Shown here: positions 5,254 through 5,322 of the stretch, in pieces
Position numbering within the stretch: the first letter of the stretch is position 1
Layout: every line of letters starts with the position of its first letter
Position numbers and translations under genes: made by a program
Notes under the pieces: model-generated
The model's database searches: none
What the model was told of the DNA's origin: nothing
What the model saw: only the letters and a program-made list of their open reading frames with translations
Source: Syntrophomonadaceae bacterium
Lineage (GTDB): Bacteria; Bacillota; Syntrophomonadia; Syntrophomonadales; Syntrophomonadaceae
Direction of reading: 5' to 3'
NCBI GenBank assembly: GCA_028686565.1
Contig: JAQUBU010000171.1
Location: 1 to 5,322, forward strand
Length of the DNA: 5,322 nucleotides

Positions 5254-5322
5254 ATAGATCCCCCTCGCAAAAGTAGTATATTTATATAATTGTCTGTTTA
5301 GGGGGGTCTTATACTATTTGCG
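5249..5322 (-). promoter_or_regulatory. PBP leader with inverted repeat covering the ribosome binding site and TTG start
   Basis: On the minus strand the window edge reads CGCAAATAG (5314-5322), then CCCCCC (5301-5306). The translation start region reads GGGGG (5260-5264, part of the Shine-Dalgarno), then CTATTTGCG (5249-5257, containing the TTG start). The two arms pair in nested order: a 9-bp and a 5-bp stem with a small internal loop. If transcription begins upstream of the window, the mRNA could fold to hide both Shine-Dalgarno and start codon. AT-rich -10-like sequences (TATAAA at 5281-5286, TATACT at 5275-5280) lie in the loop, but no matching -35 box is seen, so the promoter is unassigned. 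Confidence 0.4.

Noticed and set aside
5275..5281. TATACTA as a sporulation sigma-F/G -10 box for the PBP gene
   Set aside because: No matching -35 element is present 17-18 nt upstream, and the AT-rich run gives such matches easily.

Overview
The window carries three protein genes, all on the minus strand, so transcription runs from the high to the low coordinates. In that order they are a class B penicillin-binding protein (3520-5253), an intergenic stretch of about 800 bp, a complete Hsp70 gene dnaK (841-2706), and the first 272 codons of a DnaJ/CbpA-type co-chaperone (1-818) that runs off the left edge. The sequence suggests a low- to moderate-GC Firmicute, probably an anaerobic Clostridia member of the Syntrophomonas type. 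The grounds are strong GGAGG ribosome binding sites, a near-consensus sigma-A promoter, a CtsR-like operator and a SpoVD/PBP2-like transpeptidase. The family-level placement is an inference from general resemblance only.

Chaperone region (1-2880). dnaK and the dnaJ-like gene lie 22 nt apart, each with a good Shine-Dalgarno sequence, and form an operon. No hrcA or grpE precedes dnaK. It has its own promoter (TTGACT, 17-nt spacer, TATAAT), whose -35 box is overlapped by two AGTCAA heptads ten bases apart, matching the CtsR heat-shock repressor operator. No CIRCE (HrcA) element was found. The DnaK carries the roughly 22-residue insertion in the first quarter of its ATPase domain that Bacillus-type DnaK lacks, and it reads like cyanobacterial DnaK. 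The DnaJ-like protein has two rather than four CXXCXGXG motifs. Together these look like a second, stand-alone Hsp70/Hsp40 pair rather than the classical hrcA-grpE-dnaK-dnaJ locus. The two proteins would act together on non-native substrates, the J domain stimulating DnaK's ATPase.

Intergenic region (2880-3519). Nearest dnaK is a GC-rich hairpin with a T-rich tail, an apparent terminator that insulates the dnaK promoter. Then come about 160 bp with no recognisable gene. Next is a 373-bp segment (3087-3459) bounded by perfect 10-bp inverted repeats and flanked by a 7-bp direct repeat, with the structure of a MITE-like non-autonomous insertion. Inside it are three copies of a dispersed 'CATTGCGAG...GAAGCAATC' type repeat and a 26-bp tandem repeat. 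A weak intrinsic terminator follows the PBP gene.

Cell-wall region (3520-5322). The PBP is a membrane-anchored class B transpeptidase with SxxK, SxN and a variant KTA (instead of KTG) motif. It starts with TTG. Its ribosome binding site and start codon lie in one arm of an inverted repeat whose other arm is at the right window edge, so the leader RNA could fold to hide the start site.
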